Below, piece after piece: positions 17,356 through 27,282 of a stretch of DNA of 64,000 nt. Every line of letters starts with the position of its first letter. Within the stretch, counting starts at the first letter, position 1. The stretch is from Domibacillus sp. PGB-M46. Lineage in GTDB: Bacteria; Bacillota; Bacilli; Bacillales; Domibacillaceae. The stretch lies in assembly GCF_022668875.1 (NCBI RefSeq), contig NZ_JAKGCR010000006.1:205808-269807 (forward strand), read 5' to 3'. Both the position numbers and the translations under genes were made by a program. The notes under the pieces are model-generated. The model made no database searches. It was not told the origin of the DNA and saw nothing but the letters and a program-made list of their open reading frames with translations.

Positions 17356-18120
17356 ATGGCGAAGTACCGGTTTGTGTATGCGAATTTCTGGAGTGACAAT
17401 AAAGTAATGGACATGTCGGCGGCGGAGAAGCTTTGTTTTTTATATGTACTGACAAACAGCCAGACGACGCAGATTGGCATTTACCCGCTGAATGTGCGCA
17501 AGGCGGCGTTTGAAATGGGAATGGCGGCGTCCAAGGTAGAGGAATGTTTTCGGGTGCTTCAGGAGGAAGGTATCATCCGCTTGAGTGAAGAAACAGGCGA
17601 AATGGCGATTGGGCACTGGGGCCGCTACAATTTCACCCGGGGCGGCAAGCCGGTCGAGGATTGTGTGGAAAAGGAATTATCGCTCGTAAAAGATACATCA
17701 CTCGCTGCTTTTGTCGCAGCGCATATTCCGCCTGGGCGCATTCGGTCCTTGTACGATACGTGCACGTTACGTTACCAAAAAGAAAAAGAAAACGGAAAGA
17801 AAACGGAACTGAACCGAACAGAAAGCTGCCCGGCGGTCGTGCGGTTTTGGGAAAAGTTATTTGGCCCGGCCTCTCAAGCAGTCGAGCAGGGTCTCTTAGA
17901 TTGGTGCTCCGCACTCAGTGAAGAACTGGTCATTGAAGCGTTGAAGCGGTCACATGAGGCGGATAAGCCGTATGCGTATGTGCAAAAGGTGCTGAGCAGC
18001 TGGCAGGCAGAAGGACGGACATCACTCACAGATGTGCAAAACAAAACGGAAAGAGCCGGAGCCGCTCCGTTGTATGAGCCGCTTGTGCTCGATATCGAGG
18101 CCGGGGAGGGAATCGGGTGA
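17356..18120 (+). CDS. DnaD-like replication initiation protein
   Basis: The 254-residue protein has an N-terminal winged-helix half (KYRFVYANFWSDNKVMDMSAAEKLCFLYVLTN) typical of phage replisome organisers and a C-terminal DnaD/DnaB_2-like segment (ALSEELVIEALKRSHEADKPYAYVQKVLSSW). It should bind an origin and help load the helicase encoded next, whose GTG start overlaps its stop by 4 bases. The cassette is phage- or plasmid-like in composition, though no structural phage genes are near. Confidence 0.8.
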   Translation: MAKYRFVYANFWSDNKVMDMSAAEKLCFLYVLTNSQTTQIGIYPLNVRKAAFEMGMAASKVEECFRVLQEEGIIRLSEETGEMAIGHWGRYNFTRGGKPVEDCVEKELSLVKDTSLAAFVAAHIPPGRIRSLYDTCTLRYQKEKENGKKTELNRTESCPAVVRFWEKLFGPASQAVEQGLLDWCSALSEELVIEALKRSHEADKPYAYVQKVLSSWQAEGRTSLTDVQNKTERAGAAPLYEPLVLDIEAGEGIG

Positions 18121-19370
18121 GGGCGGAAATGGCGGTTTTAGGCACCTGCCTGCATGACAGCCGGGTGGCGCTCGATACGCAGATTGTGCCGGCGTATTTT
18201 GAATCGGCGCTGCACCGGGAGCTGTTTTCCTTGATTCAAACAGAGGCGCAGGCCGGACGAATCGTTGATGTCGTGACCCTGTCGGTCGGCGGGCTCATTG
18301 AGTCGTTTGGCGGAGCACCGTATATCAATGACCTGGTCGCGCATGCGAATGTGGAGAGGTTTTCGCATTATGAAGTGCTCGTCATTGAAGAGTGGCAGAA
18401 GCGGGCAATCCGTTCGATGTGCATTCGGGCATCGGCAGAAGAATGGCCGGCGGACCGGATCATGGAAGAAGCAGCCCGTATTGGGAGCGTCCGCATTCAA
18501 AGAGCACAGTCGACATCAGAGCTGGTGGAGCCGCTCCGGGAAGCGCCGTTTGTGAAAGAAGAGCAGGTGCAGCGCGCGATGACGGGCATCAAAGGGCTCG
18601 ATGAAACGCTCGGCGGCTTTCGGGAAGGCGAGCTGACGGTCATTGGCGCCCGCCCATCGATGGGCAAAACCGACGTGATGCTGCATCTGGCAAGAATGGC
18701 CGCACAGGGAGGATATATGCCGATTGTGTTTTCGATTGAAATGCCGGCCGCCGCGCTCATCAAGCGGATTTTAGCGATGGAGGGGCGGTTTAACCGGACA
18801 AAAATGCGCAATCCGTACGAGCTGTTTACCGAAGGGCAAAAGAAAACGTGGCCGAATATGATCAAAAAAGTAGCGGAGCTTGGCATGTATATCATCGATC
18901 AGCCTGCCGTCACGGTGTCCGATATGCGCTCGTCCATCAGGCGGCTGCTCATTGACGATCCGAAAGCCCGCCCGGTTGTCTTTATCGACTATTTAGGGCT
19001 GATTACGCCGCCGCATTTTTTTGACGGGAACGTGACCGCACAAATAGCGGCGGTTTCAAAAGGTTTAAAAGCGATGGCAAAAGATTTTGACTGCCCGGTG
19101 ATTTGTCTGGCGCAGCTTTCACGGGCCGTGGAAGCACGTGCGGACAAGCGGCCGATGCTTTCAGATGTGCGGGACTCCGGGTCGGTGGAGCAGGATGCGG
19201 ATGTGGTGCTGTTTTTATACCGGGACGCTTATTATTCCAAACAAGCAGGTGATAAACGGATGGAGATCATTGTGGCGAAAAACCGAAACGGCCAGACGGG
19301 GTTTGTGACCGTTACCTACATAAAAGAAACGGGCATTCTGGTTGACCGTGACGATCCGGTCTCTGTTTAA
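18117..19370 (+). CDS. DnaB-family replicative helicase
   Basis: The 417-residue protein starts at GTG 18117 in a 4-base overlap. It has a short N-terminal DnaB domain (AEMAVLGTCLHDSR ... LHRELFSLI) and a RecA-like ATPase domain with Walker A GARPSMGKT (177-185), Walker B VVFIDYLGLI and LSRAVEARADKRPMLSDVRDSGSVEQDADVV. Length and divergence suggest a phage/plasmid-type helicase rather than the housekeeping DnaB (about 450 residues). It unwinds DNA at a fork after loading by the DnaD-like partner. Confidence 0.88.
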   Translation: MRAEMAVLGTCLHDSRVALDTQIVPAYFESALHRELFSLIQTEAQAGRIVDVVTLSVGGLIESFGGAPYINDLVAHANVERFSHYEVLVIEEWQKRAIRSMCIRASAEEWPADRIMEEAARIGSVRIQRAQSTSELVEPLREAPFVKEEQVQRAMTGIKGLDETLGGFREGELTVIGARPSMGKTDVMLHLARMAAQGGYMPIVFSIEMPAAALIKRILAMEGRFNRTKMRNPYELFTEGQKKTWPNMIKKVAELGMYIIDQPAVTVSDMRSSIRRLLIDDPKARPVVFIDYLGLITPPHFFDGNVTAQIAAVSKGLKAMAKDFDCPVICLAQLSRAVEARADKRPMLSDVRDSGSVEQDADVVLFLYRDAYYSKQAGDKRMEIIVAKNRNGQTGFVTVTYIKETGILVDRDDPVSV

Positions 19371-19644
19371 GGAAGCGTTTAAGCGGCAGGAGGATACGCT
19401 TGTTTATGGGCTGCTCGATTTATTGCGCCGCGGGGTCGTCCATGCGGAAACAAGCGAAAACCGGATTCCGTTTGAAGCGATGGATAACGAGGCGATTCGG
19501 GAGATGAAAAAACAAAATGAGCTCGGCTTTGTCCCGGTTCGCGTGTATGCCACAACCTCCAACCGGACGCTTTGGCTGCTTATAGCGGCGGAGTCCAGAG
19601 AAAGGGCCATACAAAAAGCGTGCGGACTTGGTGAGCCTCCCTAG
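19342..19644 (+). CDS. Hypothetical protein overlapping the helicase gene
   Basis: A 100-residue frame opens at TTG 19342 (or GTG 19348) inside the helicase 3' end. It reads plausibly as protein (FKRQEDTLVYGLLDLLRRGVVHAE ... RTLWLLIAAESRERAIQKA), but has no Shine-Dalgarno and no family I recognise. The overlap would allow translational coupling with the helicase. Confidence 0.5.
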   Translation: MTVTIRSLFKEAFKRQEDTLVYGLLDLLRRGVVHAETSENRIPFEAMDNEAIREMKKQNELGFVPVRVYATTSNRTLWLLIAAESRERAIQKACGLGEPP

Positions 19645-19810
19645 CGTTGTCGCATGCTGCAGCTCTGGTTATATGGTCGAGCGGAACGGGCGGGCGGTGA
19701 CGATGGGAGACATGATTGCCGAATGTGAGTCGTTTCCTGCGCTTGTCGGTGTGGTGGATGTGAACAAGCCGCCATCCTCCACCTTCTCTAAACCAAACGG
19801 CAGGAATTAA
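19631..19810 (+). CDS. Small hypothetical protein closing the replication cassette
   Basis: A short frame overlapping the previous gene (start GTG 19631 or TTG 19628) encodes VERNGRAVTMGDMIAECESFPALVGVVDV, which looks protein-like. There is no ribosome-binding site and no recognised domain. It could be a real small gene or a decayed end of one. Confidence 0.35.
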   Translation: MSLPSVVACCSSGYMVERNGRAVTMGDMIAECESFPALVGVVDVNKPPSSTFSKPNGRN

Positions 19811-19819
19811 AATGTGCCA

Positions 19820-19852
19820 AACAGCCTGTACGAGGCGTGCAGGCTGTTTTTG
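19820..19852 (+). terminator. Terminator after the replication cassette
   Basis: A 12-position stem with one G-T pair (19820-19831 with 19837-19848) and a T-run. Confidence 0.8.
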
Positions 19853-20047
19853 TTACAAACAGGCAAAAGAGTGGACCGGTTCGGCTTCTTAAAACGATGG
19901 AAAAAAGATCCGGAAACAAATATGTTTTAATTATCTTATGAGAAAACGGCAAATTTAACGTGTCATGGCTAGTTTCTTCTGCTATGATCAATTTATAGGT
20001 CTAAGGGATTATAAAATGCATATTTCGACAAAAAAGGAGAATAACGT

Positions 20048-21919
20048 ATGAAATACATCGGTAGGGTAGGAACGCCGCTGTTTGCCGATTTTGCTTATTT
20101 CTTTTGGACAATGAAGCTGGATTTCGCGCAGTTTTACAATGGCTACCACCTGTTATCCCTGTTCTTTTTTTCTGTCATCGCCTGGTGGATCGGCAGGCAC
20201 TATGATGATAACCGCCATTTAAATGAAAAATTAATGGAAAAAAGGAATGAGCTGCAAAGCCTGTTAGATAATGCGGATGCGGCCATTTGGTCCATCGATC
20301 ATAGGACGAACCGTATGTCACTGTCAAAAGGGTTTGAAAAAATACTCGATGTTTCGCTTCAAGAGGCTTACACAGAGAGAACGCTCTGGCAAAAATATCT
20401 TTATCATGAGGATTGCCATAAGGCGTTACATTTTCTTCGATCTTATAAAGACGATAAAGGGGAAGCAGGTAAAACAGCTGAATTCCGGATCGTGCGTAAT
20501 GGGCAAATCAAGTGGGTGGAAGTAAAATTATCCTCGACTTGGAATGAAAAAGGCGAGCCTGTGAAAACAAACGGTATCGTCCTGGACATCACGGAAAGAA
20601 AAACATCAGAAGAACGGATTAAACAGTTAGCGTATACCGATTCACTTACGGAGCTGCCAAACCGGACATCTTTATTTATGGATTTAAATAAACGGCTGCA
20701 GGAAGGAAAAGAAACAGCGCTGTTTATCATTGATCTTGACCGCTTTAAAACAGTAAATGATTCTTTTGGCCACCTGGCAGGCGACACACTGCTTAAAGAA
20801 GCAGCCGGCCGGTTCAAAAGTGCTTTGTCCAAAGAAAGCGGTTGCATTTACCGGTTTGGCGGCGATGAATTCTGGTTTGTCTGCCATAAGACGAACAAAG
20901 TGCAGCTCACCCTTTTAGCGGAAAAGCTTTTACACACCTTGACTTCACCCTTTATGATACAGGATCATGGGATCGTCATCACACCGTCGATTGGGATCAG
21001 CACATTTCCTGGCGATGCGGACAGCATGGATACATTGCTTATGTACGCAGATTCCGCTATGCGTATAGCCAAAGAAAAAGGGCGAAACAATTACCAGTTT
21101 TTTCATTCGAGTTTATACAACAAGATCCAGCGCAAGGCGGCGCTTGAAAAAGAGCTGAGACGGGCCATTTGGAAAGGGGAACTTTTTCTGCACTATCAGC
21201 CTCAGGTCGATCTGGCCACAAGCCAGATAACAGGGTTTGAAGCACTTATCAGGTGGGAAAATGAAAGGTTTGGGTCTGTGTCTCCGTCCGAATTTATTCC
21301 GATCGCTGAAGAATCCGGCTTGATTACCTCCATTGGCGAGTGGGTGCTGAAAGAAGCATGCCTGCAAAGCAAACGGTGGGAGCAGCAGGGGTACGGACGG
21401 TTTAGTATGAGCATCAATATTTCCGTTCAGCAGTTTCAAAACCGGTATTTCGCCGATACCTTTAAAGCATTGATTCGGGAAACCCATATGGACCCAAGCT
21501 TGCTGCAAATTGAAATTACTGAAAGCATCATGCAGAATACGCAGGAAACAAAGCATATTTTGGATCAATTAAAAGAAATTGGGGTGAAAGTCTCGATTGA
21601 TGATTTCGGTACAGGCTATTCTTCTCTCAGCGTGTTAAAGGAACTGCAGCTCGACTGCTTGAAAATTGACCAGTCTTTTATAAGGGATGTAACGACGTCC
21701 AAAAAAGAAGCAGCGATCGTCAAAAATATAATCGACCTGGCGCACAATCTTGAGTTGAACGTAGTGGCAGAAGGTGTTGAAACAGCCGGCCAGCTGTGCA
21801 TGCTAAAGAAGCTGGGCTGCCAGACTGGGCAGGGCTATTTGTTCAGTAAGCCGCTTTTTCACCAGGAAGCAGAAGAGCTGCTTGTGCAGGAGCAGCAAAA
21901 AATGAAGATTGATGCGTGA
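20048..21919 (+). CDS. Membrane-anchored PAS-GGDEF-EAL cyclic-di-GMP protein
   Basis: The 623-residue protein has a hydrophobic N-terminus (one clear membrane segment near residues 35-55), a PAS domain (about 70-185), a GGDEF domain with an intact GGDEF motif at 271-275, and an EAL domain with EAL at 398-400 plus EITES and DDFGTG active-site motifs. It could therefore both make and degrade cyclic di-GMP. The start is ATG 20048 with AAAAGGAG upstream. It stands alone and ends before a bidirectional terminator. Confidence 0.92.
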   Translation: MKYIGRVGTPLFADFAYFFWTMKLDFAQFYNGYHLLSLFFFSVIAWWIGRHYDDNRHLNEKLMEKRNELQSLLDNADAAIWSIDHRTNRMSLSKGFEKILDVSLQEAYTERTLWQKYLYHEDCHKALHFLRSYKDDKGEAGKTAEFRIVRNGQIKWVEVKLSSTWNEKGEPVKTNGIVLDITERKTSEERIKQLAYTDSLTELPNRTSLFMDLNKRLQEGKETALFIIDLDRFKTVNDSFGHLAGDTLLKEAAGRFKSALSKESGCIYRFGGDEFWFVCHKTNKVQLTLLAEKLLHTLTSPFMIQDHGIVITPSIGISTFPGDADSMDTLLMYADSAMRIAKEKGRNNYQFFHSSLYNKIQRKAALEKELRRAIWKGELFLHYQPQVDLATSQITGFEALIRWENERFGSVSPSEFIPIAEESGLITSIGEWVLKEACLQSKRWEQQGYGRFSMSINISVQQFQNRYFADTFKALIRETHMDPSLLQIEITESIMQNTQETKHILDQLKEIGVKVSIDDFGTGYSSLSVLKELQLDCLKIDQSFIRDVTTSKKEAAIVKNIIDLAHNLELNVVAEGVETAGQLCMLKKLGCQTGQGYLFSKPLFHQEAEELLVQEQQKMKIDA

Positions 21920-22044
21920 AACTATTTTTATGACGTGTGGGCTTCATACTGAAGTAAAGCAGGCAGGCGTAAGCCGCCATTTTAAAATGAGCCGTGCGTC
22001 TGTTTGCCTGAAAAAAGCGCTGAGCGGCTCCATAAAACAAAAAA

Positions 22045-22070
22045 CCTGCCGGATTCCGGCAGGTTTTTTT
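22045..22070. terminator. Bidirectional terminator between convergent genes
   Basis: An 8-bp perfect stem (22045-22052 with 22056-22063) has A-run and T-run flanks and serves the GGDEF-EAL gene and the convergent membrane gene. Confidence 0.9.
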
Positions 22071-22548
22071 ATCCTTTTAAGAATGCGATCATCATAAAAA
22101 TGAACCAGGTGAAAAACGGAACCACCATGGCCAGAAGCACATGTTTATAGGAATACCGGTCGCGCCACTTTTTTAACATCCGGTCGATCACAAAGAAAAA
22201 CAGCGCAGCCGCCAGTGTATACCAAAATAAAATAAGGCCGAAGATCAAATGAAAGATCAGGGAAAACAGCCATTCATTGTGGCCGTTTTTCCGGCGGGTC
22301 AAATAACGTGCCGCCCTGTCACTGATCAAGGATGTCAGCACAAAATAAATAATGGCCACCGGCGTAATATACATCATGTAAACCGGAATGGCGTTTGTAA
22401 ATCGCTGAAGGGAATTGGACCAGCCGGATGCCGGCGTATCAATCGGCAGCGGCTGAATAAAAACCAGCAGCAGGAAAAAAAGTGTACCGGCCAGGGCACC
22501 GGCAATGAGTTTGCGTTCATAATACCCCGGGCTTTTTCTAACAGGCAT
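22069..22548 (-). CDS. Four-helix integral membrane protein of unknown function
   Basis: A 159-residue protein with about four hydrophobic segments (LIAGALAGTLFFLLLVFI, YMMYITPVAIIYFVLTSLI, LIFHLIFGLILFWYTLAAALFFFV, VLLAMVVPFFTWFIFMMI). The ATG at 22548 is chosen because AAAGGAG stands seven bases upstream; an upstream ATG would add nine residues. I recognise no family. It lies alone between two cyclic-di-GMP genes. Confidence 0.75.
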   Translation of the reverse strand: MPVRKSPGYYERKLIAGALAGTLFFLLLVFIQPLPIDTPASGWSNSLQRFTNAIPVYMMYITPVAIIYFVLTSLISDRAARYLTRRKNGHNEWLFSLIFHLIFGLILFWYTLAAALFFFVIDRMLKKWRDRYSYKHVLLAMVVPFFTWFIFMMIAFLKG

Positions 22549-22766
22549 AAAAAGTCTCCTTTCGACTCGTTCCATTGCATAAACCGGACATCTGCCGTTT
22601 TGCGCAGGAACGTGTATATAAATGAATGAACTTATCTACATCTTTAACCTTTCTTGACAGTAGTTTAAACATTTGCACGCCATAAAATGTGCTCCTGGCT
22701 GTTAACCGGTGGAAAAATCCGTTTTTTTTTCGAAAAAAGCTTTTTATAAAAGAGAAGAAACCAAAA

Positions 22767-22793
22767 AGCAGCCGGCATCGGGAGCCGGCTGCT
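22767..22793 (-). terminator. Terminator of the minus-strand GGDEF-EAL gene
   Basis: A perfect 10-bp GC-rich stem (22767-22776 with 22784-22793) followed on the minus strand by a T-rich tail. Confidence 0.75.
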
Positions 22794-22799
22794 GTTCGG

Positions 22800-24953
22800 T
22801 TAAGCGAAAAATTCGTCTGGCGGCGCCGGCCGCCCGAGCAGGTAGCCCTGGGCGGCGTCGCACTGGTATTCTTTTAAAATGGAAAGCTGTTCTGCCGTTT
22901 CGACTCCTTCGGCCACAACGTGAAGGCCAAGATGATGCGCCATTAAAATAATGGTCGTGGCGATTTTTTCGGCGCTTTCATTAACTGCAATATCACGGAC
23001 AAAAGACTGGTCGATTTTTAACGTGTCAAGCGGCAGCTTCTGCAAATAACTGAGCGAGCTGTAGCCTGTCCCGAAATCATCAATGGAGATAAAAACACCG
23101 ATACGCTGCAGCTGCTGCAAAACAGCGGCAGCGTTATCCGTGTCCATCGTCATGCTTTCGGTAATTTCACACGTTAAATGGGACGGCTGAATGCCGGTTT
23201 CTTCGATGATCGCCTGGATCGTTTCTGCCAGATTGGACTGGTAAAACTGTGAAATAGACAAATTGACGGACATACAGGTAAGGGAACGCCCTTCTTCCTG
23301 CCACGCCTTCAGCTGACGGCAGGCGGTGCGGATGACCCACTCGCCGATCGGAATAATCAAGCCCGTTTCTTCCGCAATGGGGATAAACTCGCCAGGTGAA
23401 ACCAGGCCAAAATGCCGGCTGTTCCAGCGAATCAGGGCTTCTGCCCCGTAAATGTCACCGGTGCACAAGTTCTGAATCGGCTGATAGACAAGGCTTAGTT
23501 CTTCCCGTTCAAGCGCTGAGCGAAGCTCGCTTTCCATCTTTAATTTTTTTAGTGACTGCCGGTCCAGCATACTGGTATAAAACTGAAAGGAATTCCGGTT
23601 TTTCTTTTTGGCTTCATACATCGCCATGTCGGCTTTGCGGAACAGGTCCTGTTCCTGTATACCGTCATGCGGATACAAGCTGATCCCAATGCTTGCTGTC
23701 ATAAACAGCTCATTTCCTTGAAGGGAAAAAGGCTCGCGAAACGTCCCTAATATCGCCGCCGCCATATCAGCCGCATCCTGACCGCTTGTCCGCTCAATCC
23801 AGACGGTAAATTCATCACCGCCTTCACGGGAAAAAAGAAGGGAATGACCGAGACGCGTTTGAATGCGGTCAACAATCATCTTAAGCAAATCATCACCGGT
23901 TTTATGGCCGAACGAATCATTGATAAATTTAAAACGATCCAAATCCAGGAAAAAAAGTGCGTGTGTGTCATGCGGATAACGGGCAATCGTATTCTCGAGC
24001 GCCTGCCGGAACTGCCGGCGGTTCGGCAGGCCGGTCAAGTGGTCGTGATAAGCTAACTGGTGAATTTGTTCTTTCGCCCGGTAATGCTGAATGGCCAGGC
24101 TCGTTAACCGGGTCGCTTCACGGATGAGCCGTTTATCCGCTTCAGTCGGTACAGCCGGCTGGCGGGCATACATCGCAAACGTGGCAATGATCTGCTGATC
24201 ATCATCAAAAACAGGAGTGGACCAGCAGGCATGTAACTGATGTTTAAGTGCGATATCCCGATATCCAGACCAGCGGCGGTCTTTTGCGAGGTCCGCTGCA
24301 ATAACAGGTGCCCCTAAAAAAGCAGCCGTGCCGCACGATCCCTGGTTTTCAGCGACGGGGACCCCATCAATATATGTAACATATTTGTCAGGCAGCCCAG
24401 GCGCTGCAACGTGAAAAAGAGCCCTCTTTTCCTGGTCAAGCAGCATAATCGCACACAGATGGCCCGGTGAAATGCGCTCCGCCATGGCTGCAATCTGGTG
24501 AAGAACTTCATCAAAGGGAGCACCTTTGGCAATCATTTGCAAAATACAGTTTTGTCCGTTTAAAAGCTCGCTTGTGTATTGTTCATTCGTCCGCACACGG
24601 CCGATGCCAAAAGCGCCTTGAACAGCACCGTTCTCGTAAATAGGAACGGCATTTACAGATAAGTGAACGATATATCCATCTTTATGCTGAAACATCATAC
24701 GAAAAGATGCTTTATTTCCTTGAAGAACATGGGAAAAATGAGCCTCTACCTCTGCCACATGTTCTGTTGGAATTATCTTTTTATAATCGATCCGGTTAAA
24801 TTCAGCTGACGTATAACCGAGTATCCGGACAGCCGCTTCGTTCATCAGCTGAACATTTCCTTTTGTATCTATCGCAAACGAAATTTCGTCATCTTGTTCA
24901 AATAAAGATTGGTACACATCGAGCAGTGATGAAGACCAAAATAAATTTTCCAT
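22800..24953 (-). CDS. Cytoplasmic PAS-GAF-GGDEF-EAL cyclic-di-GMP protein
   Basis: A 717-residue protein without membrane segments: PAS (about 10-125), GAF (about 140-275), GGDEF with intact GGDEF at 378-382, and EAL with EAL at 505-507, followed by EITES and DDFGTG. Both catalytic domains look intact. The ATG at 24953 has AGAGGAG eight bases upstream, so the nine upstream residues are dropped. Together with the convergent-side gene at 20 kb it shows two bifunctional cyclic-di-GMP enzymes within 5 kb, one membrane-bound and one soluble. Confidence 0.92.
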   Translation of the reverse strand: MENLFWSSSLLDVYQSLFEQDDEISFAIDTKGNVQLMNEAAVRILGYTSAEFNRIDYKKIIPTEHVAEVEAHFSHVLQGNKASFRMMFQHKDGYIVHLSVNAVPIYENGAVQGAFGIGRVRTNEQYTSELLNGQNCILQMIAKGAPFDEVLHQIAAMAERISPGHLCAIMLLDQEKRALFHVAAPGLPDKYVTYIDGVPVAENQGSCGTAAFLGAPVIAADLAKDRRWSGYRDIALKHQLHACWSTPVFDDDQQIIATFAMYARQPAVPTEADKRLIREATRLTSLAIQHYRAKEQIHQLAYHDHLTGLPNRRQFRQALENTIARYPHDTHALFFLDLDRFKFINDSFGHKTGDDLLKMIVDRIQTRLGHSLLFSREGGDEFTVWIERTSGQDAADMAAAILGTFREPFSLQGNELFMTASIGISLYPHDGIQEQDLFRKADMAMYEAKKKNRNSFQFYTSMLDRQSLKKLKMESELRSALEREELSLVYQPIQNLCTGDIYGAEALIRWNSRHFGLVSPGEFIPIAEETGLIIPIGEWVIRTACRQLKAWQEEGRSLTCMSVNLSISQFYQSNLAETIQAIIEETGIQPSHLTCEITESMTMDTDNAAAVLQQLQRIGVFISIDDFGTGYSSLSYLQKLPLDTLKIDQSFVRDIAVNESAEKIATTIILMAHHLGLHVVAEGVETAEQLSILKEYQCDAAQGYLLGRPAPPDEFFA

Positions 24954-25114
24954 AACCTCTGCTCCTCTTTCTGCAGGCATTTTTTTTAATCTTACTAGAA
25001 ATATGTCGAATGGGCTATGTAAAAACGGGGGAAAACGGTAGTTTAAAAAGAAAATGGAAGCCCGTTCTTTTTCCCTTTACCCTGTTTTTTGCTTAAAGAG
25101 CAGGCAAACAATAG

Positions 25115-25143
25115 TTTTCATGAAGGAATAAATTGTTTATACT
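25115..25143 (+). promoter_or_regulatory. Sigma-A-type promoter of the 131-residue gene
   Basis: TTTTCA (25115-25120), 17 bases, TATACT (25138-25143), 40 bases before the start codon. Confidence 0.6.
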
Positions 25144-25182
25144 GTAAATTATGAATAGTTAAATAGTAAAGGAGCAGATGTC

Positions 25183-25578
25183 ATGGCGTTTCAAGATCAA
25201 ATGCGGACGTTTTTAGACGCTCGTTATAAAGATGAATTATTTTTAGCAGATTTGTTTCTCGATTTATATGGAAAGTTAGAAGCCTTTGATGATTCTTTGG
25301 AAAAATATGCAGCGGTCGGCTTGGACGCAGCATTTGAAGCAGCAGAAAACGCAGCAGCGCTCCGAATCGAAGACCGTTTTCTCCGCTTTGACGTCGTGTT
25401 TGATGAAACAGAGCCGTTTATCCAAGTAAGCGCGGGTAAAACAACGGAGGAAGAGCCGGATATTCTCGACAATATTTATGCGGACCAGGCAGCCTATGCG
25501 GACAGCTTATACTGGCAGCAGGGCGAAGAAAAAGCGTTTGATTCCTATTTGAAATCGGCGTTTGCCCGGCTCTTGTAA
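25183..25578 (+). CDS. Hypothetical acidic protein, 131 residues
   Basis: ATG 25183 follows AAAGGAG. The protein is acidic, alpha-helical and rich in Ala and aromatic residues, with no signal peptide or membrane segment. I recognise no domain. It has its own promoter and terminator, so it is a monocistronic gene. Confidence 0.75.
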   Translation: MAFQDQMRTFLDARYKDELFLADLFLDLYGKLEAFDDSLEKYAAVGLDAAFEAAENAAALRIEDRFLRFDVVFDETEPFIQVSAGKTTEEEPDILDNIYADQAAYADSLYWQQGEEKAFDSYLKSAFARLL

Positions 25579-25612
25579 AAGCTTGCTTTGGACTGAATAA
25601 ATCATACAAGGG

Positions 25613-25641
25613 CGGCCTGTCAATTGGGACAGGCCGTTTTC
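25613..25641 (+). terminator. Terminator after the 131-residue gene
   Basis: A perfect 9-bp stem (25613-25621 with 25628-25636) and T-run. Confidence 0.9.
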
Positions 25642-25728
25642 GTCTGTAAAAAAGCAAAAAACGACACAATTATTCCTTTATTTGGATCTTGTTTATAATA
25701 GAATGAAAGAAAAAGGGAGAGTGGAAAA

Positions 25729-27153
25729 GTGAGAAAAATGGTTCAAGCAGCCGGAGTGCTGTCCCTGCTGGCAGCCGGCCTGTCTTTTAGTGGACAAGCC
25801 TCCGCTGATACTTCTGCATGTGCTGCATACGGAAGTGTACAGCCGGGCGTGAATCCGTCCTTCCAGCACATTAATTGCCTGCTGACAGAGGAAGCGCTGA
25901 AGCAGGAAATTCCGCCTGAGGTTGTTAAAGCGATTGCGACACAGGAAAATGGCGGCTGGAAACAATTTGATGAAAGTGGACAAGCGGTCGTTTCAGACGA
26001 TGGCGGCATTGGTCTTATGCAGCTGACCAACCAGTCCCAATTTAAAGAAGAACTTTTAAAAACAGACTTGGCTTATAACATTGAAGCGGGCGTGACTGTG
26101 CTTGGCCAGATGTATGACAGCAATGTCCCGAAAATTGCCGGTGCAGGCCGTGATGTAATCGAAAACTGGTATTTTCCAGTGATGGCGTATAACGGCATCA
26201 AGCCTGTCAACAGCCCAATCAAACAAGAAGACGGTGAAAAAAATACGGCTGCTTATCAAGAGCAGGTATTTGCTGAGATCAAAGCGTCGAGTTTTTTAAA
26301 CGATCGGTCATTTGCAGACTTTGGCTTTAAGACCTCGGACTTTCAATATGATCCAGAAAAAACGGACAACATCGTATTCAAGAAAATGAGCTATACGCCG
26401 ACGGGAAAATTGAATCAAACCGCCTATAACCTGCAAAAAGGAGACCAGGCCGTAACTTTAAATACGCCAGCCCTGCGGAGCATTCCAGGCGGTGGACCGG
26501 AAGCTGTTATAAAGACACTTCCGGAGGGCACTCTTTTAACTGTGACCGGCCCGTTTCAATTTGATGAAAATCCAAAAAGCAACCGGCAGTTTGTCTGGTA
26601 CCCGGTGAGAACGGCAGATGGCAAAACAGGCTTTGTTTCGTCTGCTTATCTTGAAAAATCGGACAAGCCTGCTGCGCCGTTGTTTAAAGATGTGTCAGCT
26701 AATCACCGTTTTTACAATGATATCGCTGCCCTCAGCAGTCAGGGAATTATCAGCGGATATCCGGACGGCACCTTTAAGCCTGGCAGCCAAGTAACCCGCG
26801 GAGAGGCAGCGACGATGGTCGTGCGGGCGCTCGGGTTGCCGACCAATGGCATGAAGCCTATTGAAGTCGCCAAGAAACAGGGGATTATAAACGGAGACAG
26901 GAACGGCCGTTTAGCAGAAACAGAGCCGGTTACAAGAGCACAAGTAGCCATTATCCTGACGAATGCATTTAACTTAAAGGAAACCGTCTCGATTTCATTT
27001 ACGGATGTACATTCACGAATGGCAGCCTACGATTCAATTCGCCGGGTAGTCGCAGCGGGTATTGCCTACGGAGATAACAACAAGTTTAATCCGGACAAGC
27101 CTGTTACACGCGGCGAGCTTGCGGCGTTTTTAAACCGCACGCTAGAGCGATAA
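25729..27153 (+). CDS. Secreted lysozyme-like (SLT) protein with SH3-like and three SLH domains
   Basis: Starting at GTG 25729 with a GGGAG site, the 474-residue protein has a signal peptide cut near SGQASA-DTSAC, a transglycosylase/lysozyme-like domain whose candidate catalytic Glu is residue 73 (ATQENGG), an SH3-like segment (about 240-310), and three SLH repeats (about 318-370, 375-412, 420-470). SLH repeats bind pyruvylated wall polymer, so the enzyme should be held at the cell surface and act on peptidoglycan. TATAAT at 25694-25699 is a likely -10. Confidence 0.85.
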   Translation: MRKMVQAAGVLSLLAAGLSFSGQASADTSACAAYGSVQPGVNPSFQHINCLLTEEALKQEIPPEVVKAIATQENGGWKQFDESGQAVVSDDGGIGLMQLTNQSQFKEELLKTDLAYNIEAGVTVLGQMYDSNVPKIAGAGRDVIENWYFPVMAYNGIKPVNSPIKQEDGEKNTAAYQEQVFAEIKASSFLNDRSFADFGFKTSDFQYDPEKTDNIVFKKMSYTPTGKLNQTAYNLQKGDQAVTLNTPALRSIPGGGPEAVIKTLPEGTLLTVTGPFQFDENPKSNRQFVWYPVRTADGKTGFVSSAYLEKSDKPAAPLFKDVSANHRFYNDIAALSSQGIISGYPDGTFKPGSQVTRGEAATMVVRALGLPTNGMKPIEVAKKQGIINGDRNGRLAETEPVTRAQVAIILTNAFNLKETVSISFTDVHSRMAAYDSIRRVVAAGIAYGDNNKFNPDKPVTRGELAAFLNRTLER

Positions 27154-27158
27154 TCCAA

Positions 27159-27187
27159 AAGACCTGCTCGTCAGCAGGTCTTTTTCT
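27159..27187 (+). terminator. Terminator after the SLH lysozyme-like gene
   Basis: Stem AAAGACCTGCT with AGCAGGTCTTT around a CGTC loop, followed by a T-run. Confidence 0.9.
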
Positions 27188-27282
27188 TATTACTTAATGT
27201 GCAAAGTTCAAAATAAAATGTGTTTTTAATCAAATAAGCAAGGGAAGTGTAAAGAGAAAAGAAAAAAGAAGGGGGATTGCGC

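Noticed and set aside
21909..22097. 62-residue frame after the first GGDEF-EAL gene
   Set aside because: It runs through a terminator hairpin and has no ribosome-binding site.
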